Source: Humisphaera sp.
GTDB taxonomy: Bacteria; Planctomycetota; Phycisphaerae; Tepidisphaerales; Tepidisphaeraceae
Assembly (NCBI GenBank): GCA_025351525.1
Contig: JANXVV010000510.1
Location: 1-9,146, forward strand
Direction: 5' to 3'
Length of the DNA stretch: 9,146 nt
Position 1 is the stretch's first letter. Every line of letters starts with the position of its first letter. Both the position numbers and the translations under genes were made by a program. This document shows positions 1 to 6,230 of this stretch, piece after piece. The notes below the pieces were generated by a model. That model saw only the letters and a list, made by a program, of their open reading frames with translations. It was not told the origin of the DNA and ran no database searches.

Positions 1-72
1 CGCGTTTTTCGGTTTGAATGAAACGCGTGCCTTCGGCACAGCCGCTAAAATGAAAACACACGAGGATCCATC
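1..72 (+). promoter_or_regulatory. Upstream region and ribosome binding site of the DUF4139 gene
   Basis: A GAGGA Shine-Dalgarno sequence (62-66) lies six bases before the ATG at 73 and supports that start. A TAAAAT hexamer (46-51) could be a -10 box, but no -35 element sits at a normal distance. Two small hairpins precede it: arms 1-7 and 21-27 (CGCGTTT/AAACGCG), and arms 27-31 and 35-39 (GTGCC/GGCAC). They may belong to the end of a gene outside the window. The SD is well supported; the promoter is a guess. Confidence 0.4.
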
Positions 73-2226
73 ATGCGAAAATTATTGACGGCGGCGATAC
101 TCAGCACGGCAGTGGCGGGAGCGATTCTTGTCGGTGACATCACCCGGGCCCAACCGGCCCCTGAAAAAAAGGAGCAGCCCGTGAATGAAGGCGCATCGGT
201 TCCCGTGAAAGCCGTCGTGCTGTACAGCAGCGGTGTCGGATATTTCGAGCACTACGGCCTCGTCAAAGGAGCCGGCAGCACGGAGCTGCGTTTCAAGACC
301 CAGCAGATCAACGACATCCTCAAATCCCTCGTGCTCCAGGATTTGGACGGCGGCAAGGTCACCACCATCAGCTACCCCAGCCAGGATCCGATCGCCAAAA
401 CCCTGCGCAGTTTTCAAATCGACATCACCGGCAATCCCAGTCTCGGAGAACTGCTGAATCAGATTCGCGGCACCAAGGTCAAGGTCAGTCTCGGAGCGGA
501 AACCGCCGAAGGAACGATCCTCGGGCTGGAGAAAAAGCAGCGGCCCGCCGGAGACAAAGGCATCGTCGAAGTCTGGGTGATGAACCTCATCAGCGAAGGC
601 ACGATCCGCGCGGTGCCGTTGGATCAGGTGACGCTGCTGGTGCTGGAAGACAAGCAGTTGCAGGAAGAACTGGGCAAGGCGCTACTCGCTTTATCGCAGG
701 CCCGCGATCAGGATAAAAAGCCGGTGACGATCAATTTCACCGGCGATGGCGAACGGCATGTGCGGCTGGGATACGTCGTCGAAACCCCGATCTGGAAGAC
801 CAGCTATCGACTTCTGCTCGGCGATAAAGTCAATCAGCTTCAAGGCTGGGCGATCGTCGAAAATCAGACGGACAATGATTGGAATGATGTGCAGCTTTCG
901 CTCGTCAGCGGGAGGCCGATCAGCTTCATTCAGGATCTGTATCAACCGTTGTACGTTCCGAGGCCGACGGTGAAACCGGAGCTTTTTGCCAGCTTGCGGC
1001 CACAGACGTATGAAGGGGGGATGGAGGCGGCTAAGCAGATGGATAAGTTCGCCGGTGACATGCAGATGCAACAACAGGCGCAGCAAATGCAATCCGCCGC
1101 CGCGCCGATGGCGGCAATGGGTTTGCCGCCTGCCGGCAGCGTCAGTCGAATGAAAAGATCGATCGGTGGCGCTGGCGGTGCGGGCGGTATGGCGATTAAG
1201 AATGCGGCGGTGGATTACGTCGGTGGAGTTGACGCCGCCGCCTCGATTTCCTCCGTCGCCTCCGCCGCGAAAATCGGGGAGTTGTTTCAGTACACGGTTG
1301 GCAGCGTCAGCCTGCCCCGGCAGCGCAGCGCGATGATTCCGATCATCACCGATCCGGTCGAAGTCGAACGGTTGAGCATCTACAACCAAGCCGTTTTGCC
1401 GCGCAATCCGCTGAATGGCGCGCGGGTGAAAAACACCACCGGCAAGCATCTGCTGGCCGGGCCGATCACGGTGCTTGACGGCAGCAATTACGCCGGTGAC
1501 GCCAGCATCGACAATGTTCCCCCCGGTCAGGAACGGCTGGTGAGTTTCGGGGTCGATCTGCAGGTCATCGTCGATGCGACCAAGAATAAAAATGAGAGCG
1601 CGATCCAAACGGGCCGTATTGTCAAAGGGGTATTACACCTGACCCGCAAGCATGTTTTCACGCAGGACTACATGTTCGAGAACAAGGGCGACAAGGACAA
1701 AGCCCTGATTATCGAGCACCCGATTCGACAGGGTTGCAAGCTGGTGGAAACCGATGCGCCGATCGAGACGACTGAATCCCTCTATCGATTCAAGGGCAAA
1801 GTGGCGGTGGGTAAAGCGAGCAAGCTGACTGTCACGGAAGAGATCGTGCAAGGAGAAACTTTCGCGATTCTGCCGGCGGATGTCGGGCAGTTAGATTTTT
1901 ACGGCAAGCAAGGCGAAATTCCCCAAAAAGTTCGCGATGTGCTGATCAAAGCCATGCAGATGAAGTCGGCGATGATCGACACACAGCGGCTGATCGAGGA
2001 TCAGCAACGGCGCGCCGCCCAGATCACCACCGAGCAGCAGCGGATTCGGGACAATATGAAAACCGTCGCCCAGAATACGGAGTATTCCAATCGCCTGCTG
2101 AAAAAGCTGAACGATCAGGAAAGCCAGATCGAGAAATTGCAGGGGGAGTTGGATGATTCGCGAGCGACGTTCGAGAAGCAGCGGAAGGAATTGGAGACGT
2201 ATCTGGCTTCGACGAGCGTGAAGTGA
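73..2226 (+). CDS. Secreted DUF4139 domain protein
   Basis: A 717-residue protein with an N-terminal signal peptide: Arg-Lys at 2-3, a hydrophobic stretch to about 20, and likely cleavage after TRA near 26. The beginning of the mature protein (VVLYSSGVGYFEH, about 48-60) and the beta-rich central part, roughly 225-600, match what I know of DUF4139 proteins, the family related to the mucoidy inhibitor MuiA. No enzymatic activity is established for the family, and no catalytic motif is visible. The domain is interrupted by a low-complexity segment, about 314-400, rich in Met, Gln, Ala and Gly and containing GGAGGAGG. Residues 618-712 are strongly charged with heptad spacing and should form a coiled coil. 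The protein probably acts in the periplasm or at the envelope as a scaffold or binding protein. It ends 300 bases before a convergent gene and looks monocistronic. The family call is firm; the role is unknown. Confidence 0.85.
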   Translation: MRKLLTAAILSTAVAGAILVGDITRAQPAPEKKEQPVNEGASVPVKAVVLYSSGVGYFEHYGLVKGAGSTELRFKTQQINDILKSLVLQDLDGGKVTTISYPSQDPIAKTLRSFQIDITGNPSLGELLNQIRGTKVKVSLGAETAEGTILGLEKKQRPAGDKGIVEVWVMNLISEGTIRAVPLDQVTLLVLEDKQLQEELGKALLALSQARDQDKKPVTINFTGDGERHVRLGYVVETPIWKTSYRLLLGDKVNQLQGWAIVENQTDNDWNDVQLSLVSGRPISFIQDLYQPLYVPRPTVKPELFASLRPQTYEGGMEAAKQMDKFAGDMQMQQQAQQMQSAAAPMAAMGLPPAGSVSRMKRSIGGAGGAGGMAIKNAAVDYVGGVDAAASISSVASAAKIGELFQYTVGSVSLPRQRSAMIPIITDPVEVERLSIYNQAVLPRNPLNGARVKNTTGKHLLAGPITVLDGSNYAGDASIDNVPPGQERLVSFGVDLQVIVDATKNKNESAIQTGRIVKGVLHLTRKHVFTQDYMFENKGDKDKALIIEHPIRQGCKLVETDAPIETTESLYRFKGKVAVGKASKLTVTEEIVQGETFAILPADVGQLDFYGKQGEIPQKVRDVLIKAMQMKSAMIDTQRLIEDQQRRAAQITTEQQRIRDNMKTVAQNTEYSNRLLKKLNDQESQIEKLQGELDDSRATFEKQRKELETYLASTSVK

Positions 2227-2282
2227 TTTATTAGTGCGCCTTTCGACTCCGCGTATCACGGAAATGCGATGTTCCGATGAGT

Positions 2283-2478
2283 GGGTGCCACAGGTCGCGG
2301 TACTCCGAGACCTGTGTCTTTCGGGCTTCCCAAGAGCACAGGTCTGCTCCGAAAATGACCGCCAGTTAGTACGAAGTACGTGCAAATCGCGGTCATTTGC
2401 ACGCGGTAGCGTGCCCAGCGTCGCGTGTGTGCGGTACGCCGCACATGACGACTCGGAGTACCGCGACCTGTGGCACCC
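2283..2478. repeat. 196-nt nested inverted-repeat element with 26-bp perfect ends
   Basis: The outer arms, 2283-2308 and 2453-2478, are perfect 26-bp inverted repeats beginning GGGTGCCACAGG. Inside are smaller perfect hairpins: 2309-2316 with 2337-2344 (GACCTGTG/CACAGGTC), 2353-2362 with 2389-2398 (10 bp), 2399-2404 with 2409-2414 (loop GGTA) and 2428-2434 with 2439-2445 (loop TACG). An alternative pairing, 2381-2387 with 2395-2401, competes with the second of these. The 8-mer CACAGGTC or its complement occurs four times (2289, 2309, 2337, 2465). No target-site duplication is obvious. The element fills the gap between two convergent genes. It could be a MITE-like element, a REP/BIME-like palindrome cluster, a bidirectional terminator or a structured RNA; the sequence does not decide. 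Confidence 0.75.
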
Positions 2479-2523
2479 AATTCAGACGCGGAATTTATTG
2501 CGGACCCGTTCCTAACCCTGCGC
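2464..2523 (-). repeat. 60-nt dispersed repeat, copy 1
   Basis: This stretch aligns without gaps to 7445-7504, with 50 of 60 positions identical; most differences are transitions. It begins inside the right arm of the 196-nt element (CGACCTGTGGCACC) and runs to CTGCGC, two bases short of the stop codon of the minus-strand lyase-family gene. Both copies have the same orientation relative to a minus-strand gene and lie at its 3' end. It contains no ORF of note. Confidence 0.75.
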
Positions 2524-2525
2524 GA

Positions 2526-3575
2526 TCACCGCAGCCACTCATCGAGATGTTGGCGAACGAACTCGTCATCGTTCAATCCCGGGTAAGCGGCATAAACCCG
2601 TTCGATCTCCCGCTGCTGACCGGGGCCAAGCGTTTCGTCGGGATCGAGGCACCAGATGCCTTCGAGCAATCCCTGTCGCCGTAACACTTCATGCAGCCCG
2701 GCAATGCATCCTGCGAAACCATGGGCGGCGTCAAAGAACGCGGCGTTGCAATCGGTCACCGCAATTCCCTTCGCCAGCAATTCCGGGGAGGCACCCTGCG
2801 AAACTTTGCATTCGTGCAGCAGTTCAACCGCCCTGCTGGTCCAGACCGACCAGTGCCCGAGCAAGCCACCGGCGATCCGCCGCTCGATAATTTTGCCGTC
2901 GACATTGAACCGGAACGGCGTCACCAGATCGGCAACGATGCTGTCATCATTCCCGGTGTACAACGCGATATCATCGCGCCCGGATTCCACCACTGCCCGC
3001 ACGACGTCGATCGTCCGGTAGCGATTGAACGGAGCGATCTTGATCGCCACGACACCATCGATTTCGCAGAACCGCCGCCAGAAAGAGTACGGCAAAACGC
3101 GACCTCCGACGGCGGATTGCAGATAAAAACCAATGAGAGGAATGACCCGCCCCACCGCCGTGCAATGGGCGATGAGATCCGCTTCACCGGCCTCTTTCAT
3201 CGCGCCGAGGCTGAGCAGGCCGGCGTGATAACCCAGATCGCGGGCCAGCCCGGCTTCCTCCACCGCCTGCACCGTCCTGCCGCAGATGCCGGCGATCCGA
3301 ACCAACGGCAAATCGCGATCGGCGTCGGCACGGTCCATCTCTTCCTTCGCGATTTGCAGCAGCGGTCGAAACAACCCTATTTTCAGATCGCGGATGGCGA
3401 ATTGAGTGGTATGCACCCCGACCGCGATGCCTCCCGCGCCCGCCGCCGCGTAATACCGATAGAGGGCGCGCTGGCGACGTTCATCGAGTTGCCGCCGAGC
3501 GTTGAGCGCGAGCGGGCTGGCGGGAATCGCGACACCGCGATGAAAACTTTTCGGGAGTTGCCCTGCGGAATCCAT
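2526..3575 (-). CDS. Dihydrodipicolinate synthase / N-acetylneuraminate lyase family protein
   Basis: A 349-residue TIM-barrel protein of the DapA/NanA class I aldolase superfamily. The early segment YYAAAGAGGIAVGVHTTQF (41-59) corresponds to the first barrel strands. Tyr151 (FYLQSAVGG) fits the catalytic tyrosine position and Lys179 (VVAIKIAPFN) the Schiff-base lysine. The usual TTGE(S/T) phosphate/carboxylate-binding motif is replaced by GVHTT, so the substrate is probably not that of true DapA. Members cleave or condense 2-keto acids. The ATG at 3575 is chosen over an in-frame start 36 codons upstream because it overlaps the stop of the preceding gene as TGATG, a translational-coupling arrangement. 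It is therefore the last gene of the minus-strand cluster. A sugar-acid or keto-acid catabolic role together with the epimerase-like neighbour is inference. Confidence 0.85.
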   Translation of the reverse strand: MDSAGQLPKSFHRGVAIPASPLALNARRQLDERRQRALYRYYAAAGAGGIAVGVHTTQFAIRDLKIGLFRPLLQIAKEEMDRADADRDLPLVRIAGICGRTVQAVEEAGLARDLGYHAGLLSLGAMKEAGEADLIAHCTAVGRVIPLIGFYLQSAVGGRVLPYSFWRRFCEIDGVVAIKIAPFNRYRTIDVVRAVVESGRDDIALYTGNDDSIVADLVTPFRFNVDGKIIERRIAGGLLGHWSVWTSRAVELLHECKVSQGASPELLAKGIAVTDCNAAFFDAAHGFAGCIAGLHEVLRRQGLLEGIWCLDPDETLGPGQQREIERVYAAYPGLNDDEFVRQHLDEWLR

Positions 3576-4600
3576 CAAAATTTCCCATCCCTCGTTTGGA
3601 AATGCGTCGGTTTTCCCAAATCCTCGCGGCCATGCATCACCCAATCCGCGATCCACCGCGTCATCATCTCGGCGGACACGCACGGTTCGCCGAACATGTC
3701 ATGGCCCCTGCGCCCGTCATTCAGCAACGCATCCGCCGCCTCTTCACCGACATACCGCACCTCTCGCCCCATCCACTCCCCGAACCGCGCGGCGACATCG
3801 CGCACCCGCAGCGTCTCCGGTCCAGCGACATTGAGTATAAACGGGGGACAGTTCGCATGATCCAACGCCTGAAGAGCCATTGCCGAAGCCTCCGCCTGCC
3901 AGATCACATTCACGTACCCCATCGCTACATCGACGGGTTGCCGGGTCCACACCCGCCTGGCCAGATCCACCAGAACGCCGTAGCGCATTTCGGTCGCGTA
4001 GTTCAGGCGAATGATCGCGGTGGAAATCCGCAGAGTTCGGCTGAAATGATCGAACATCCGCTCGCGTCCCACGCAACTCATCGCGTAGTCGCCGAGTGGA
4101 TTCAGCGGCGAATTCTCAGTGGAACCGCCACCCTTCACGGGAGTCAACCCGTACACGTTCCCCGTAGAAAAGACCACGATTCGGCTATCGCGATATCGCT
4201 CGCAAATCAACCCCGGCAACCAGCAGTTCATCGCCCAGGCAAGCGATTCGTTGCCGTTACCGCCGAACTTCATACCGGCCATGAAGATGACGTTTGGCAC
4301 CTCCGGCAATGTGGCGAGCTGCGCGCGATCCAGCAAATCGATCGCGATCGGTTCGATGCCGTGGAACCGTAATCGATCGGAGAGTTGCGGGGAAGAAAAG
4401 CGGGATGCCCCGAAAATTCGCCGGTCTTTACCGGCGGATTCGGTGGCTCGCCTCGCCATTCGGGCGAGAGTCGGCCCCATCTTGCCACCGACTCCGAGGA
4501 CGATGAGGTCGCCCGATAGCCGTCGCATCATCTCAATCAAACCGCGCGAGGGTTGGCTCAGTAAATCTTCAAGCTCGTCGACGGTTTCGATACTGGCCAT
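3575..4600 (-). CDS. NAD-dependent epimerase/dehydratase-like protein (extended SDR)
   Basis: A 341-residue Rossmann-fold protein. The dinucleotide-binding motif is LGVGGKMG (35-42) after a hydrophobic strand. FSTGNVYG (144-151) is the Ser/Thr active-site strand of extended short-chain dehydrogenases. The expected YxxxK reads Tyr172-AMS-Cys176, so the catalytic lysine is absent. The C-terminal half, including NVAGPETLRVRDVA (257-270), is typical of the sugar-nucleotide epimerase/dehydratase fold. The ATG at 4600 is preferred because GAGGA (4613-4609) lies eight bases upstream; longer in-frame starts would read across the metallothionein gene. It follows the metallothionein by 55 bases and overlaps the lyase-family gene by one base. 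Either the missing lysine is replaced by another residue or the protein binds NAD(P) without classical epimerase chemistry. The fold is confident; the reaction is unknown. Confidence 0.82.
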   Translation of the reverse strand: MASIETVDELEDLLSQPSRGLIEMMRRLSGDLIVLGVGGKMGPTLARMARRATESAGKDRRIFGASRFSSPQLSDRLRFHGIEPIAIDLLDRAQLATLPEVPNVIFMAGMKFGGNGNESLAWAMNCWLPGLICERYRDSRIVVFSTGNVYGLTPVKGGGSTENSPLNPLGDYAMSCVGRERMFDHFSRTLRISTAIIRLNYATEMRYGVLVDLARRVWTRQPVDVAMGYVNVIWQAEASAMALQALDHANCPPFILNVAGPETLRVRDVAARFGEWMGREVRYVGEEAADALLNDGRRGHDMFGEPCVSAEMMTRWIADWVMHGREDLGKPTHFQTRDGKF

Positions 4601-4603
4601 GCA

Positions 4604-4640
4604 GGGTGTCCTCGAAACATCCATCTTCAGGAAGACACCC
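4604..4640 (-). promoter_or_regulatory. Hairpin covering the epimerase ribosome binding site
   Basis: Read on the minus strand, 4640-4631 (GGGTGTCTTC) pairs with 4613-4604 (GAGGACACCC) over ten positions with one U.G wobble, enclosing a 17-nt loop. The downstream arm contains the whole GAGGA Shine-Dalgarno sequence of the gene starting at 4600. No U-run follows, so it is not an intrinsic terminator. It fits a structure that limits translation of the epimerase relative to the metallothionein, or an RNA-processing site. Regulation is inference. Confidence 0.5.
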
Positions 4641-4655
4641 CGGAGATCGGCAACT

Positions 4656-4820
4656 TTAATGCCGGTCGCCGCAGCGGTCATGCACGCAGACGCAGGTGGT
4701 TTCGGTGCAGTCGTAAGCACAGGCCTTGCTGCAATAGATTTTCCCCTCGTGAAGCACGCCCTTGCCGGGGGAGACCATGCAGTGGCAACTGGGGCAGGCA
4801 CATTTTGTAGATTCGGGCAT
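4656..4820 (-). CDS. Bacterial metallothionein, SmtA/BmtA-like
   Basis: A 54-residue cysteine-rich protein, easily missed because of its size. It has ten cysteines (7, 9, 12, 14, 30, 34, 38, 43, 45, 50) and four histidines (13, 24, 47, 54). The pattern KCACxxCxC near the N terminus, then YCSxACA at 29-35, is that of bacterial metallothioneins of the SmtA family (Metallothio_Pro), which bind Zn, Cd or Cu through Cys and His ligands in the cytoplasm. The Cys9/Cys14/Cys30/Cys34 spacing corresponds to the zinc-finger part of SmtA. The C-terminal cluster (C38, C43, C45, C50, H47, H54) is more divergent. The start is fixed by AGGAG six bases upstream, and a TATAAT box lies about 30 bases upstream. 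It is the first gene of a possible operon with the epimerase-like and lyase-family genes. An overlapping minus-strand reading in another frame (4678-4881) is rejected. Confidence 0.9.
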   Translation of the reverse strand: MPESTKCACPSCHCMVSPGKGVLHEGKIYCSKACAYDCTETTCVCVHDRCGDRH

Positions 4821-4849
4821 GGCGGACTCCTGTGACGTAAGCCCCCGTC

Positions 4850-4880
4850 ATTATAGCGACAACCGACGCGGCGGTGTTCA
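4850..4880 (-). promoter_or_regulatory. Promoter of the metallothionein cluster
   Basis: On the minus strand a perfect TATAAT occupies 4855-4850, placing a start site near 4843 and leaving about 22 bases to the ATG, with an AGGAG between. TTGAAC (4881-4876) resembles a -35 box, but the spacer would be 20 bases, longer than ideal. The same place contains TGAACA (4880-4875), one half of the inverted repeat bound by SmtB/ArsR metal sensors; a matching second half is not evident. The -10 is well supported; control by a metal sensor is speculative. Confidence 0.6.
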
Positions 4881-4890
4881 AATGAGTTTA

Positions 4891-4908
4891 CGGATATTTC
4901 CGTATCCG
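4891..4908. promoter_or_regulatory. Small dyad upstream of the metallothionein promoter
   Basis: CGGATA (4891-4896) and TATCCG (4903-4908) form a perfect 6-bp inverted repeat around a 6-base spacer, about 40 bases upstream of the metallothionein -10 box. It could be an operator for either divergent gene or a chance palindrome. Confidence 0.25.
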
Positions 4909-4921
4909 GGGTTTTAATTCA

Positions 4922-4991
4922 AGGTGGCATAGGCGTCTCGCCCGTGCATTTTCTTCTGCCATAACGCACGGGCGGGACGCCCATGCCACCT
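4922..4991. repeat. Intergenic palindrome with 26-bp arms
   Basis: The arms 4922-4947 and 4966-4991 match at 24 of 26 positions as an inverted repeat around an 18-base AT-rich loop. The arms start AGGTGGCAT and contain GGCGTC and GCCCGTGC. Intergenic palindromes of this kind (GTGGCAT..GGCG..GCCCGTGC) are familiar from planctomycete genomes, where they resemble REP-type elements. It lies between two divergent genes, so it is not a shared terminator. No transposase is nearby in the window. Confidence 0.75.
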
Positions 4992-5029
4992 GATATTTAA
5001 AAGACCCTATCGCGAAAATCGATGTAACT

Positions 5030-5057
5030 TTGTCTCGTGCGGTTACGTGACTAGAAT
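5030..5057 (+). promoter_or_regulatory. Candidate promoter for the UVR-motif gene
   Basis: TTGTCT (5030-5035) and TAGAAT (5052-5057) are separated by 16 bases and match the vegetative consensus at four and five of six positions. The start site would be near 5064, giving a leader of about 80 bases. The leader contains AAGGAG (5071-5076) followed by a four-codon ORF (see findings). Confidence 0.45.
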
Positions 5058-5142
5058 AGCGTGGAGTTGGAAGGAGCATTCCGCGATGGATGGCTGAGAT
5101 CGGATGTGTCCGTAAGCCGTGGATCGCGGTTGGGAGAAAATC

Positions 5143-6093
5143 ATGCGTGACGAATCGAGTGCTTCGGAAAAAAATCCAGACAATATCCCCGACCGGACAA
5201 ACGGTACGGATCCGTTGAATCCATCGGCCAGTCATCCTCGCGCCGGTAAACCGCCCCGCACCTTCAAGGGTGAGCCGCTCACTGGAGCGAAAAGCCTTAA
5301 CGAAGGCGCAAGCCGCGATATTTCCCATGTCCTTCGAGGCTGGGATTTTGAATCCGGCACAATCAATGTCCGAAAGGTGGCCGGTCTGGACGGTTTGCCC
5401 AAGTTGCAGATGCGGCTGGACCTTGGACTCCTTCAGATGGAATTGACCGGCCGACCGGATGGTATGCGCCCGCACGGGTGTGAATCCCTTCTCGACTATT
5501 TCGAGAGCCTTCTTGCAGATCACGAAAAGCGGAACGGCACCGACCTCGGTTTCCACCTGACCGATGAGCAATGTCAATCGCTGCGCGATGAGGCGGTACT
5601 CTATTATCACCGGTATCTCAGCCTGTTCGTGCTGGGTGAATTTTTCGGCGTGGTGCAGGACACCGCCCGCAACATTCGCGTGCTGGATATCTGCGGCAAA
5701 TTCGCCGTCAACGAGCAGGATCAGCTGATTCTCGAGCAGTATCGCCCGTATCTTTTCATGATGAACACCCGCGCCGCCGCTTCAATCCAGTTCAAGGCCA
5801 GGCAGTATCCGGAGGCCTTGACGACGGTTCGACTCGGCCTCCGAAAGATCAAGAAATTTTTCGCCCGCTTCGATCAGGAGGAAGCCTACACCCAATGCAA
5901 TGAGGTGAAAGTCCTGAAAAAATTCTCCAGGGACATTCGCCGTAAATTGCCGGTGGATCCCGTTCGCAAACTGCAGGTCAATTTGGAGCGTGCGATCAAG
6001 GACGAGCGCTATGAAGAGGCCGCGATTCTGCGCGATCAGTTGAGCGTGATGGTCGATCAGAATAATGGCGACTCTTCGATCCGACCCGTTTAA
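5143..6093 (+). CDS. UVR (UvrB/UvrC) motif-containing protein
   Basis: A 316-residue soluble protein. The C-terminal segment, roughly 275-308 (LQVNLERAIKDERYEEAAIL is the core), is a UVR motif, the helical hairpin by which UvrB and UvrC interact and which also occurs in unrelated proteins such as McsA and ClpC. The first 55 residues are polar and Pro/Ser/Asn-rich and probably disordered. Residues 86-125 (LQMRLDLGLLQMELTGRPDG, then HGCESLLDYF) and a helical region at 145-265 form a conserved body I associate with planctomycete hypotheticals; TPR-like helices are possible. There is no nuclease, helicase or zinc motif, so it is not UvrB or UvrC. The ATG at 5143 is preferred to a GTG at 5119 because GGGAG sits six bases upstream. 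It stands alone, followed by a strong terminator. A role in protein-protein contact is inference. Confidence 0.8.
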   Translation: MRDESSASEKNPDNIPDRTNGTDPLNPSASHPRAGKPPRTFKGEPLTGAKSLNEGASRDISHVLRGWDFESGTINVRKVAGLDGLPKLQMRLDLGLLQMELTGRPDGMRPHGCESLLDYFESLLADHEKRNGTDLGFHLTDEQCQSLRDEAVLYYHRYLSLFVLGEFFGVVQDTARNIRVLDICGKFAVNEQDQLILEQYRPYLFMMNTRAAASIQFKARQYPEALTTVRLGLRKIKKFFARFDQEEAYTQCNEVKVLKKFSRDIRRKLPVDPVRKLQVNLERAIKDERYEEAAILRDQLSVMVDQNNGDSSIRPV

Positions 6094-6116
6094 AATTCGG
6101 ATTTGATTCAACGAAG

Positions 6117-6143
6117 CCCAGGGAGTTTTCTCCCTGGGTTTTT
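6117..6143 (+). terminator. Intrinsic terminator of the UVR-motif gene
   Basis: A perfect 9-bp stem, 6117-6125 (CCCAGGGAG) with 6130-6138 (CTCCCTGGG), encloses a TTTT loop and is followed directly by five T residues (6139-6143). It starts 23 bases after the stop codon. Confidence 0.93.
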
Positions 6144-6230
6144 CGTTCCATCAAGATTGCGTTCAGATTCAAATCAACCGCTGCAACTCCCGAAAATTCC
6201 GGGTATCATCCTGCTCTTTACGGAGTCAAC

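Noticed and set aside
691..1608. Long open reading frame on the minus strand inside the DUF4139 gene
   Set aside because: It is antisense to a well-supported gene with signal peptide and SD, and its product is rich in Arg/His/Asp as expected from the complement of GC-rich codons. No SD or family resemblance.
2691..3860. Long open reading frame on the plus strand, 389 codons
   Set aside because: It spans the antisense of two overlapping enzyme genes with clear catalytic motifs. Its product is Pro/Arg/His-rich without domains.
3596..4372. Plus-strand open reading frame opposite the epimerase gene
   Set aside because: Antisense shadow; no SD, no recognisable domain, histidine/proline-rich composition.
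4678..4881. Minus-strand open reading frame overlapping the metallothionein in another frame
   Set aside because: The metallothionein frame has the conserved Cys pattern, SD and promoter. This one starts upstream of the -10 box and has no family signal.
4888..5610. Minus-strand open reading frame of 240 codons
   Set aside because: It is antisense to the UVR-motif gene and reads through the intergenic palindrome, giving the kind of repeat-derived C terminus often mis-annotated as protein.
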